A stretch of DNA of 64,000 nt from a virus. The DNA is taken from positions 1 to 64,000 of IMG/VR virus record IMGVR_UViG_3300044628_000433. One strand, given 5' to 3'. The position numbers were made by a program, and so were the translations under genes. Of the stretch, positions 1-6,370 are shown in pieces; within the stretch, counting starts at the first letter, position 1, and each line of letters begins with the position of its first letter. The notes under the pieces are model-generated. The model saw nothing but the letters and a program-made list of their open reading frames with translations. It ran no database searches and had not been told where the DNA came from.

Positions 1-1905
1 GCATCTGTTGATTGTAGAATCCCAAAGAAGGATGGAGATACCCTGTGTCTTCATCTTATCGAGGTGTTAATCAAGGTAGGGTTGTGTGTTGAACGTCACT
101 CTTACGACAGTAAGGGAAACAGAACAACGTGGTTGATGCCATCTGATTCTGTCACGGACAACTTGAATGCTGTGCATGAAGAACTTATGGCGATGGCAAA
201 GATTATCTATGCCCCCATGATTGTTCCACCAGTACGTCACACAATCAACGAGTGTGGTGGTACACATTCACCACATCTCCGCAAGGGTATTGTGTCATCG
301 TCGTATCTCTTCTTTCAAGACGATACGTACAAGACTAAGTATGTGGGATCAGAGCCTTCGTCCAAGTGTGTCGAGGCTGCTAATCGTTTGATGTCTACCG
401 AATGGTGTGTCAACGAACGTGTGTTCGAGGTGATGAAGAATCTATTCGAGAACAACACTAGGGTTGGCAACCTTCCATCATATGAACCTGATCCTAAATT
501 GTTTTCTGATTCTGGAAACGAAGAAAGTATTCGAGTCAATCTATGGAAGGATTGGTTCAGACGATTGAATGACACCGTTCGTATGCACCTTCGATTGAAG
601 ATTGCAAACGACATGATTGGACACGGATACTTCTATCATGGTTGGACGTTCGACTTTCGTGGTCGAGCCTATGCCTTGTCTGATTTGTTGTCCCCACAAT
701 CAGGGGATCACGACAAGTCATTGCTGTTGTTTGCCAATCCCATGAAGCAAACACCTGACGGATTGTATTGGTTGAAGGTACAGGTTGCGAATCTGTTTGA
801 CCAAGACAAGTTACCATTCGCTGATCGTGTGGCATGGGTGGATAAGAATATGGATATGCTACGCTGTATCCATAACGATCCATACAGTACGGTTCGTTTG
901 TGGGCAGACGATAAGCCAAAGAAGAATCAATCCTTCCAACGTCTTGCTGCTGTGTTCGAGTTGTTTCGTACTGATGGTATGACACAACTTCCGATTGGTA
1001 TGGATGGTTCATGCAACGGTATCCAACATTGGGCTGCTATTGCAAGAGATCCAGTCATCGGTGCTATGGTTAATCTGTTACCATCAGATAAGCCAGGAGA
1101 TGCTTACTCAGTTGTTGCCAAGTCTGTGACTGCTAGTGTTGCAGCGTGTGTTGGCAAGGATGATTGGGCAACGATCTTTATGGAGTACTGGAAGGGATCT
1201 GTTGGTCGAGGTGTTGTGAAGCGAGCTGTTATGACAGATCCTTATGGTGTCACTAGGCGTGGCATTGTGGACGGTCTAGTGAATGATGGCAACCTGTTGT
1301 TCATCGACATCAAGGAACGACACAAGGCTGCTAACTATCTAGCCGACCACATCATCAAGGCTATGGATCATCTGTTGAAGATTCCAAACCAAGGTAAGTT
1401 GTGGCTTAAGGAAGTCACGAAGATTGCTGCTGAAATGAACAAGCACCTTGCTTGGGTAACACCTACTGGGTTCCTTGTTCGTCACCGATACTACCCGATG
1501 ATAAACAGATCGGTTGATATCTATACGTTGGTCAAGCGTCGGCAAGTTTTGTTCGCTGAGTTTGATCGCTATGCTGTTCACCCACGACGTGCAAAGAATG
1601 GTATCTCACCAAACGTCATCCACTCCTTCGATGCTGCACATATGGTCAACACCATCTGTGAGATGGCAGATGAGGGTATCGAAGACTTCTCGTTTATCCA
1701 CGACTCGTATGGTTGCCATGCTCCACTGGTAAACAAGATGCGTGAGATTACCAAGCGCAAGTTTGTTGAACTCCATAGTGAGAATCTGCTAGCAAATCTT
1801 AAGGAGCAATTAGAAAAGTATCTTGGTGTTGAGTTGCCACCTGTTCCTGAAACGGGTACACTTGACATCAACAAGGTATTAGAAAGTGAGTACTTCTTCC
1901 ATTGA
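1..1905 (+). CDS. Phage single-subunit RNA polymerase, C-terminal 634 residues (gene broken by the contig ends)
   Basis: This is the catalytic part of a T7-type DNA-directed RNA polymerase, which transcribes the phage middle and late genes. The frame is open from base 1 and the N-terminal part is at 63394-64000. In the joined protein (about 798 residues; T7 has 883) motif A DGSCNGIQHW places the catalytic Asp at residue 499. Motif B has Lys571 and Tyr579, the spacing of T7 Lys631/Tyr639. Motif C FIHDSYG gives the second Asp at 732. The upstream FDFRGRAY block and the late NVIHSFDAAH block also match the family. The GTG at 64 is an internal codon, not a start. The protein ends in SEYFFH, an aromatic tail like the FAFA end of T7 polymerase. 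The family assignment is secure; the only defect is the artificial split. Confidence 0.97.
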   Translation, partial: ASVDCRIPKKDGDTLCLHLIEVLIKVGLCVERHSYDSKGNRTTWLMPSDSVTDNLNAVHEELMAMAKIIYAPMIVPPVRHTINECGGTHSPHLRKGIVSSSYLFFQDDTYKTKYVGSEPSSKCVEAANRLMSTEWCVNERVFEVMKNLFENNTRVGNLPSYEPDPKLFSDSGNEESIRVNLWKDWFRRLNDTVRMHLRLKIANDMIGHGYFYHGWTFDFRGRAYALSDLLSPQSGDHDKSLLLFANPMKQTPDGLYWLKVQVANLFDQDKLPFADRVAWVDKNMDMLRCIHNDPYSTVRLWADDKPKKNQSFQRLAAVFELFRTDGMTQLPIGMDGSCNGIQHWAAIARDPVIGAMVNLLPSDKPGDAYSVVAKSVTASVAACVGKDDWATIFMEYWKGSVGRGVVKRAVMTDPYGVTRRGIVDGLVNDGNLLFIDIKERHKAANYLADHIIKAMDHLLKIPNQGKLWLKEVTKIAAEMNKHLAWVTPTGFLVRHRYYPMINRSVDIYTLVKRRQVLFAEFDRYAVHPRRAKNGISPNVIHSFDAAHMVNTICEMADEGIEDFSFIHDSYGCHAPLVNKMREITKRKFVELHSENLLANLKEQLEKYLGVELPPVPETGTLDINKVLESEYFFH

Positions 1906-2129
1906 AAGTACACATCGTAGATAATGAAGGGGCAATCGAAGAAGCAGTCAAGTCTATTCACAAGGCTATGATTGACAAGAAGAAGACAGAAGTAACATTG
2001 AGTTTCATGTGTCCTAGTGACTTCATGCACACTCAGTTCCTATCCTACTTAGCCAAGTACCTTGGCGCAAAGAAAGCAAAGAAGGCTACGCATGTCAAAG
2101 TTGACATCTACATCGAAGAACAAAGTTGA
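1902..2129 (+). CDS. Small hypothetical protein, 75 aa
   Basis: I do not recognise this protein. It is a small lysine-rich alpha/beta-looking protein with no membrane segment or cysteine motif. The reading starts at a TTG overlapping the polymerase stop by 4 bases, a typical translational-coupling arrangement in this genome, but the ribosome-binding sequence in front is weak. The ATG at 1965 would give a shorter version. Its 3' end overlaps the next small gene. It is supported by the tight packing between polymerase and phosphoesterase and by the lack of a better frame. Confidence 0.5.
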   Translation: MKVHIVDNEGAIEEAVKSIHKAMIDKKKTEVTLSFMCPSDFMHTQFLSYLAKYLGAKKAKKATHVKVDIYIEEQS

Positions 2130-2310
2130 ATTGAATGGACGAAGCTATCGTACTGGAGATCTCTACGATAGTTGGAACGTGCATCAACAAGCACACTTCG
2201 ATGGCACTGGCATTAATGTTTACGCACCTATCCCACAAAAGGATGGGCCTCCACTTCCATCCCTCGCTGAACAATGGCGAGAGGAATATAAGAACAGGAA
2301 GAATAAATGA
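2092..2310 (+). CDS. Small hypothetical protein, 72 aa
   Basis: Unrecognised. I chose the ATG at 2092 (MSKLTSTSKN) rather than the TTG 30 bases upstream because the latter runs deeper into the preceding gene. The middle is hydrophilic and ends in a charged KNRKNK tail. The stop overlaps the ATG of the metallophosphoesterase by 4 bases (ATGA), so the two are probably translationally coupled. A frame from 2135 on the same strand is a shadow of this one. Confidence 0.6.
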   Translation: MSKLTSTSKNKVELNGRSYRTGDLYDSWNVHQQAHFDGTGINVYAPIPQKDGPPLPSLAEQWREEYKNRKNK

Positions 2311-2966
2311 GTCGAGTTCTAGTTATCGGTGACTTGCATTGTCCTGCTGTACATCCACAGTACTTGGACTTTGTGAAGGATGTCAAGAAGAAGTATCGTA
2401 CTGATACAACGGTGTTCATCGGAGACGTGGTGGATCACGCATCCATCTCCTTTCACAAGAAGAATCCCGAACATCCCGCAGCAATGGATGAATACCATCA
2501 GACTGCTGAGTCTTTGCAGAAGTGGATCAAAGCTTTTCCTAAGGCTGTTGTGACGATTGGTAATCACGACGAACGTGTTGCACGTCTTGCTGCCGATGCG
2601 GGTATTCCCTCGCACTATCTTCGAGAGTATGATGCTATCTACAAGACCAAGGGTTGGTCGTGGGTTAACTCACACGAAGAAGATAACGTCTATTACTATC
2701 ACGGTGTTGGTGCTGGCGGTATGTACCCCGCAATCAACGCTGCTAAGATGCGACTTCAATCTGTAGTGATGGGTCACTATCACAGTGTGGCTGGTATCAA
2801 CTGGATTGTTGGGCCAACCTCACGTATCTTCGGAATGAATGTTGGGTCTGGTGTTGATCGCTTCCATCCCGCAATGCAATATGGTTCGGCATATCTTAAG
2901 AAGCCAATCGTTTCGTGTGCTGTTGTTATCAATGGTCATCCATATCTTGAACTGATGAATCTTTAA
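2307..2966 (+). CDS. Calcineurin-like metallophosphoesterase
   Basis: This is a predicted metal-dependent phosphoesterase. The two-metal signature is complete and in order: GDLH (Asp9, His11), GDVVDH (Asp40), GNHDE (Asn86, His87), a lone His132 in a YYYHG strand, and GHYH (His157, His159). At 219 residues it is a minimal single-domain enzyme with no signal peptide, so it acts in the cytoplasm. Family members hydrolyse phosphodiesters or phosphomonoesters; substrate cannot be read from the sequence. Placement directly downstream of the RNA polymerase and upstream of DNA-metabolism genes fits a role in nucleic-acid or nucleotide processing. It overlaps the preceding gene by 4 bases. Confidence 0.9.
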   Translation: MSRVLVIGDLHCPAVHPQYLDFVKDVKKKYRTDTTVFIGDVVDHASISFHKKNPEHPAAMDEYHQTAESLQKWIKAFPKAVVTIGNHDERVARLAADAGIPSHYLREYDAIYKTKGWSWVNSHEEDNVYYYHGVGAGGMYPAINAAKMRLQSVVMGHYHSVAGINWIVGPTSRIFGMNVGSGVDRFHPAMQYGSAYLKKPIVSCAVVINGHPYLELMNL

Positions 2967-2975
2967 GGAGAACTC

Positions 2976-3362
2976 ATGGGCTTGGATACATACGCTTACT
3001 ATGGTGGGCTTAGCCCACAAGCCACGGCAGAGGGAGACAACATGATGCCAGATCATCTGTTCCCACCTAATCGTTTGTGTGGTGGCTTGTTCTCTGGCGG
3101 CGGTGCTTCCTTTCGTGGTAAGGTATACAACGAATGGATTGAGTGGTGTACAAACGGTAAGTACACCCTTTACACGGAAGAGTTGAGCGAGAATCAAGTT
3201 CGTGATATCTATGATGCTTTGTACCGCAAGCAAGAAGATACATACTACAAACAGTTTGTTCGTGAAACAGGTAGTGACATCACCTACGGACAGACTATTG
3301 ACCTTCTCAAATGGTTTGAGATTGTGGTGGATAACAAAGGTGTCGTTGTAGGCTGGTGGTAA
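2976..3362 (+). CDS. Hypothetical protein, paralogue of the protein at 12985
   Basis: The function is unknown. AAGGAG stands just before the ATG. The protein begins MGLDTYAYYG, has a central RGKVYNEWIEW stretch and a YTLY segment, and ends in an aromatic GWW. The 118-residue protein at 12985-13341 begins MSLDTIAMIG, has RGRYYDEVI and YTLY in the same order, and ends AWY. They are diverged paralogues about 10 kb apart. There are no catalytic motifs, membrane segments or paired cysteines, and the size (128 residues) suggests a small soluble protein. Confidence 0.8.
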   Translation: MGLDTYAYYGGLSPQATAEGDNMMPDHLFPPNRLCGGLFSGGGASFRGKVYNEWIEWCTNGKYTLYTEELSENQVRDIYDALYRKQEDTYYKQFVRETGSDITYGQTIDLLKWFEIVVDNKGVVVGWW

Positions 3363-3363
3363 T

Positions 3364-3810
3364 GTGAATCTAACCTTACTCAGAAAGCGAGCCAAGTATT
3401 GGCAAAACCAACTTGGCCTCAAGCATTGGACAATTAAAGTTGTGTGGGCCAAGGCTGGAGAATTAGACGATGAAGATAACCTTCGGGTCTATGGTTTGAA
3501 CACCTATGATCCCAATCACATGACATCTCTAATTCAAGTCTTGAACCCCAAGGATGCAGACGAAACGTATAACGTAGAGGAAACGCTTATACACGAACTG
3601 CTGCACCTTTTTATGTTCCCGCTGGAATCGGCGGCGGGTTTCTCAATCAAGTCTCCTACCGATCAATGGGAGACGGCTATGGAACAGACGATCAATCGTC
3701 TATCGGAGTTATTGAATAATGGAAGAACAAGTTCAGAATCAAGTGGTAGCCGTCAGCGATCTTCGGACTTACCTGACAGCAATGCAGACGGACATCAATC
3801 GAATCCGTGA
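3364..3810 (+). CDS. Zinc-metallopeptidase-like protein (HELLH)
   Basis: A 148-residue protein with a HELLHLF helix at about residues 78-84, the HExxH signature of zincin metallopeptidases or SprT-like proteins. The N-terminal part (RAKYWQNQLGLKHWTIKV) has the look of the fold that precedes the zinc helix in small phage metallopeptidase-like proteins. The start is a GTG one base after the stop of the previous gene. The C-terminal 40 residues are serine- and asparagine-rich and disordered; this stretch overlaps a separate small gene at 3719 in another frame and may be under dual coding constraint. Substrate unknown. A SprT-like role on DNA-bound proteins is possible but only a guess. Confidence 0.75.
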   Translation: MNLTLLRKRAKYWQNQLGLKHWTIKVVWAKAGELDDEDNLRVYGLNTYDPNHMTSLIQVLNPKDADETYNVEETLIHELLHLFMFPLESAAGFSIKSPTDQWETAMEQTINRLSELLNNGRTSSESSGSRQRSSDLPDSNADGHQSNP

Positions 3811-3895
3811 TTTTGCCAACGAACTTAGTAATCAGGTTGGTGTAGTAATCATCAACATCGACACCCTTTCTACGGAGACACCAAGCAATGGCTGA
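3719..3895 (+). CDS. Small hypothetical protein, 58 aa, overlapping frame
   Basis: A short frame from the ATG at 3719 (MEEQVQNQVV) to a TGA at 3893-3895. It bridges the 77 bases that would otherwise be empty between the metallopeptidase-like gene and the ssDNA-binding protein gene. It overlaps the former by 92 bases and the latter by 8. The product looks like one amphipathic helix followed by a hydrophobic VGVVIINI strand. The overlap with the next start codon is the usual layout here, which is the main argument that it is real. Confidence 0.55.
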   Translation: MEEQVQNQVVAVSDLRTYLTAMQTDINRIRDFANELSNQVGVVIINIDTLSTETPSNG

Positions 3896-4436
3896 TCGTA
3901 TCAAGAACTTTATCACCACCAATCTTACTGTTAAGTGGAGCAATCTTCTTAAGCCTGATACCATGTTCGGAGATGCGTCTGCCAACCACAACATCACCGT
4001 GGTATTGACTCCAGAGTTTGAGCAATCACTTATGCAGATTGCTAAGGACAATGGTGTGAAGAAGGTAAACGGTACCTACGAAAAGGATGGTGTTAAGACC
4101 ATCAAGTTCAAGAGCAAGTCTCACGTTGACAAGGGTGCATATCCTTGCCAAGATGCAACTGGTAACTTTACCGATGTTGTTCCATTCGGTGAAGACGTTG
4201 TTCGTCTTAAGCTTGCCCCTGTTGTTATCACCAAGGGTGCAAGTAAGTCTATGTCGTTCTATCTCAACGGTGTTCAGATCGTTCAGAAGAATGCTACGAT
4301 GGAGAAGAAGACCAATGGTTTCGCACCTGTTGAGGGAGGGTTTGTTGGGACGCACGTCGATGCACCAACAACAAGCAAGCCGACTGAGGCTTCCCCAACT
4401 CCTGCTGGAATTACGGATGACGAGATTCCATTCTAA
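3888..4436 (+). CDS. Single-stranded DNA-binding protein, T7 gp2.5-like
   Basis: A 182-residue protein predicted to coat single-stranded DNA at the replication fork and to contact the polymerase and primase-helicase. A beta-rich body is followed by a flexible Pro/Thr/Ser linker (about residues 155-172) and an acidic tail DDEIPF. The acidic tip ending in Phe is the partner-docking element of ssDNA-binding proteins, in T7 gp2.5 as in bacterial SSB. Gene order (SSB, then resolvase, before primase and polymerase) matches gp2.5, gp3, gp4, gp5 of T7. The stop shares a base with the start of the resolvase. Confidence 0.85.
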   Translation: MADRIKNFITTNLTVKWSNLLKPDTMFGDASANHNITVVLTPEFEQSLMQIAKDNGVKKVNGTYEKDGVKTIKFKSKSHVDKGAYPCQDATGNFTDVVPFGEDVVRLKLAPVVITKGASKSMSFYLNGVQIVQKNATMEKKTNGFAPVEGGFVGTHVDAPTTSKPTEASPTPAGITDDEIPF

Positions 4437-4801
4437 TGAAGTGGAAGTTCCCAATCTCACCTGTGGCTGCATCACGGCCACGGGTGAGTAAGTGGGGCAG
4501 TTACTATACTGGAACTTATAAAGAGTTTCGAGAACAGGCCGTGCCTGTAATTGAAAAAGTATTAGAGGGATACGAACCAACAGATAAGAATCTACGTGTG
4601 TACGTTCAACTCTATGTCGATAAGCCCAAGTCCAGTAAACTGGATTATCCCCGACCTGATATCGACAACTACCTTAAGTCTGTGTTTGATCTAATGAACG
4701 GTCGCCTGTGGACAGATGACCGTCAGATCATATTCGTAGAAGCAACTAAAGAGTGGGCCAAGTCCACTGGCTACTTTACTGTGGAGATTCAAGATGTCTG
4801 A
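4436..4801 (+). CDS. RusA-type Holliday junction resolvase
   Basis: A 121-residue endodeoxyribonuclease of the RusA family, cutting branched DNA such as Holliday junctions and replication intermediates before packaging. The family core is plain: PRPDIDNYLKSVFDLMNG contains Asp75, Asp77 and Lys81, followed by the WTDDRQI block with Asp94 and Asp95. It takes the position held by endonuclease I (gp3) in T7, an example of non-homologous replacement. It overlaps the ssDNA-binding protein gene by one base and the next gene by 8. Confidence 0.92.
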   Translation: MKWKFPISPVAASRPRVSKWGSYYTGTYKEFREQAVPVIEKVLEGYEPTDKNLRVYVQLYVDKPKSSKLDYPRPDIDNYLKSVFDLMNGRLWTDDRQIIFVEATKEWAKSTGYFTVEIQDV

Positions 4802-4997
4802 TTGGAAGCTTACTGGAACAATGTATAGCAGCGAAGACAATAGCAAGGCTGCTGTTGTCATCGAACGGTGTGAAGAAGATAGCATGAAGGTTACTGTTTC
4901 TGTTATGGAATATGGAACCACATGCACATGCAAGGTTTACCTTGACGATCTTGAACAGATCATCCGTGCGTTGAACACCAACGACCCAATCTTCTAA
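4794..4997 (+). CDS. Small hypothetical protein, 67 aa
   Basis: Unrecognised. Starts at an ATG overlapping the resolvase end by 8 bases. Predicted beta-rich and mildly acidic, with a TTCTCKVYLDDL stretch and a C-terminal helix. It is the last gene before the first tRNA cluster; the 37 bases after it hold a small GTGCG/CGCAC hairpin and nothing else I can name. Confidence 0.65.
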   Translation: MSDWKLTGTMYSSEDNSKAAVVIERCEEDSMKVTVSVMEYGTTCTCKVYLDDLEQIIRALNTNDPIF

Positions 4998-5034
4998 TGT
5001 AACAGAGGGGTGCGGCTCTCCAACGCACGTTCAT

Positions 5035-5112
5035 GGAAGGGTGCCTGATAGATTTGGTAAAAGGTCGTGACTTATAATCGCGCTCATGTGGGTTCGACTC
5101 CCACCCCTTCTA
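5035..5112 (+). tRNA. tRNA-Ile (anticodon UAU)
   Basis: A full cloverleaf can be drawn. Acceptor GGAAGGG pairs with CCCTTCT (1-72 is G:U). The D stem is weak, CCTG against AAGG. Anticodon stem CGTGA/TCGCG holds loop CTTATAA, giving anticodon TAT. The variable loop is 5 bases. T stem GTGGG/CCCAC has the canonical loop TTCGACT, and the discriminator is A. CCA is not encoded. It reads the isoleucine codon AUA, which is rare in many bacteria. Confidence 0.85.
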
Positions 5113-5118
5113 CTATAA

Positions 5119-5191
5119 GCCACAGTAGACCAATGGCAGAGTCAATAGACTTAAAATCTGTGTAGTGTGGGTTCGAGTCCCACCTGTGGTA
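5119..5191 (+). tRNA. tRNA with anticodon UAA (nominal Leu), short variable loop
   Basis: Acceptor GCCACAG/CTGTGGT (1-72 G:U), D stem GAC/GTC, anticodon stem ATAGA/TCTGT around loop CTTAAAA with anticodon TAA, T stem GTGGG/CCCAC with loop TTCGAGT, discriminator A. The anticodon reads the leucine codon UUA. The variable region is only 5 bases, whereas bacterial tRNA-Leu normally has the long variable arm of class II tRNAs. The transcript is intact-looking, but its charging identity is uncertain. Six bases separate it from the preceding tRNA. Confidence 0.8.
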
Positions 5192-5205
5192 TTAAAGGAG
5201 ATCAT

Positions 5206-5424
5206 ATGCAACGAATGTACAGCGTGACAATTGAGTTAGTTAGGAACGTTTCGGAAACATGGTCATTCCCCATTTCTAAAGACACTGATGTTGCTCAACT
5301 TGAAGAAGACTTGAAGCGCAACCCAGATATCTTGTGGACAAAGTATGACGCAGATCTTGTGATGTCTGATGACTTTGCTGAAAAGGTAACACAAATTGTG
5401 GAGGGCTTCGAATGGCAGACGTGA
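5206..5424 (+). CDS. Small hypothetical protein, 72 aa, first of a tandem pair
   Basis: Start at the ATG at 5206 after AAAGGAG; the frame is open upstream through the tRNA but that is not coding. The protein opens MQRMYSVTIELVRN and has ETWSF at residues 17-21. The next gene opens MADVMSVTVEIVYR with ETWSF at about the same place, so the two are tandem duplicates. Both look like a beta hairpin plus an acidic helix. Function unknown. Confidence 0.75.
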   Translation: MQRMYSVTIELVRNVSETWSFPISKDTDVAQLEEDLKRNPDILWTKYDADLVMSDDFAEKVTQIVEGFEWQT

Positions 5425-5642
5425 TGAGTGTAACAGTTGAGATCGTCTATCGTCGCTATGAAACGTGGTCGTTCGACATAGACGATGATGATAAGCCGAC
5501 AAAGATCTTCAAACAAATTCAAGAAGATCCGTCTCTGTTGTTTAAACAATCCCGTGTTGAATGCGTCAAGGCATCAGATATTTCTGAAACAATTCTTGAA
5601 GTAATTGATTTCGATACTGATACCTTAAACATCATCGAATAA
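5412..5642 (+). CDS. Small hypothetical protein, 76 aa, second of a tandem pair
   Basis: Paralogue of the preceding protein (shared SVT[IV]E[LI] strand and ETWSF), overlapping it by 13 bases. It is more acidic, with an IDDDDKP loop after ETWSF and a C-terminal IDFDTDTLNII segment. Unrecognised. The stop is 7 bases before tRNA-Arg. Confidence 0.75.
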   Translation: MADVMSVTVEIVYRRYETWSFDIDDDDKPTKIFKQIQEDPSLLFKQSRVECVKASDISETILEVIDFDTDTLNIIE

Positions 5643-5649
5643 ATAAATT

Positions 5650-5723
5650 ATCCCTGTAGCTCAGTTGGATAGAGCATTCGCCTTCTAAGCGAATGGTCAG
5701 TGGTTCGAGTCCACTCAGGGATG
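5650..5723 (+). tRNA. tRNA-Arg (anticodon UCU)
   Basis: Cloverleaf with perfect arms: acceptor ATCCCTG/CAGGGAT, D stem GCTC/GAGC, anticodon stem TTCGC/GCGAA with loop CTTCTAA and anticodon TCT, variable loop TGGTC, T stem AGTGG/CCACT with loop TTCGAGT, discriminator G. It reads AGA, a codon this phage uses freely and one that is scarce in many GC-rich bacteria. CCA is not encoded. Confidence 0.95.
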
Positions 5724-5738
5724 CTAGAAAGGAAACCT

Positions 5739-6038
5739 ATGGATACTATTATTTTTATTGGTGGCGCGGTGTTGGTTATTGGTAGCGTAGTTATACAGTG
5801 GAAGATGCAAGATAACGAGATTGCAAAGCTTCGAAAAGAGGTTGAAGAAAACTATGAACTGATGTACGAACTCAAGGCAACAACAGAACAGGGTCTTAAC
5901 AACCGAATCAGTGCAGTTGTTCGTGAGGTATCAGCATGGCAACACTCGCTTGCCGATATCAAGAAGGCGGAAGACGAGAAGCGTCGTGTCGCTGAAACGA
6001 AGTCTGTTATCAAGAAGCTTCGAGACTCTATTAAGTAA
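5739..6038 (+). CDS. Small membrane-anchored coiled-coil protein, 99 aa
   Basis: I place the start at the ATG at 5739, behind AAAGG, not at the upstream GTG inside tRNA-Arg. Residues 3-20 form one hydrophobic segment (TIIFIGGAVLVIGSVVI), followed by about 75 residues of charged heptad-like sequence with a Lys/Arg-rich end. The topology (short N-terminal anchor, long coiled coil) resembles inner-membrane spanins or small membrane regulators. It is far from the lysis-like genes near 30 kb, so I do not name it. Confidence 0.65.
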   Translation: MDTIIFIGGAVLVIGSVVIQWKMQDNEIAKLRKEVEENYELMYELKATTEQGLNNRISAVVREVSAWQHSLADIKKAEDEKRRVAETKSVIKKLRDSIK

Positions 6039-6048
6039 GAGGATGGCG

Positions 6049-6129
6049 ATGCCTAAGACAGTACACTTTCCACCAGATGAACCAAACGACTTGGGCTTCA
6101 AGGAGAAAAAGACCAATGGATTACCATGA
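6049..6129 (+). CDS. Possible micro-gene, 26 aa
   Basis: A 26-residue frame (begins MPKTVHFPPDEP) placed between two better supported genes, with AAGAGG 6 bases before the ATG. An in-frame ATG at 6043 is closer to the Shine-Dalgarno and less likely. It overlaps the next gene by 14 bases. It is too short for compositional evidence; listed because it has a good ribosome-binding site and fills the gap exactly. Confidence 0.3.
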   Translation: MPKTVHFPPDEPNDLGFKEKKTNGLP

Positions 6130-6310
6130 TATTGAAGATCCTGAAATTAAACTAGAGATTCTTCAGCAACGTATTTACAATGCCTCTATCCTCTTGGCTG
6201 ATTGGGATGGTTACTATAATCCCAAGACTAGGAAAGGCAACGCAGAGGAGCTTGCCAAGTTAATTGAAGAGGTGTACATCGTATTGCAGGGAAAGAGTTG
6301 GCGTAATTAA
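6116..6310 (+). CDS. Small hypothetical protein, 64 aa
   Basis: Start at the ATG at 6116 (MDYHDIEDPE) behind AAGGAG. Mostly helical, acidic first half, with a tryptophan/tyrosine-rich WDGYYNPKTRKG loop. This resembles small phage proteins of unknown function in replication regions; not recognised further. Last gene before the PEP-CTERM-like cassette. Confidence 0.65.
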   Translation: MDYHDIEDPEIKLEILQQRIYNASILLADWDGYYNPKTRKGNAEELAKLIEEVYIVLQGKSWRN

Positions 6311-6315
6311 TTCTA

Positions 6316-6352
6316 AGGGAATGTGTAGTTCGTTCCCTAAAACTTTTAGGGA
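6316..6352 (+). promoter_or_regulatory. Two mutually exclusive hairpins (attenuator-like leader)
   Basis: In the 60-base gap before the PEP-CTERM-like gene, AGGGAA (6316-6321) can pair with TTCCCT (6333-6338). Alternatively TCCCTAAAA (6334-6342) can pair with TTTTAGGGA (6344-6352). The central TCCCT is shared, so only one hairpin can form at a time. The second hairpin lacks a following U-tract. Function as an attenuator or an insulator is inference. Confidence 0.5.
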
Positions 6353-6370
6353 TATGTAGGAGATTTTAGA

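Noticed and set aside
2820-3452. 210-codon minus-strand frame
   Set aside because: Overlaps two well supported plus-strand genes; all other genes are on the plus strand.
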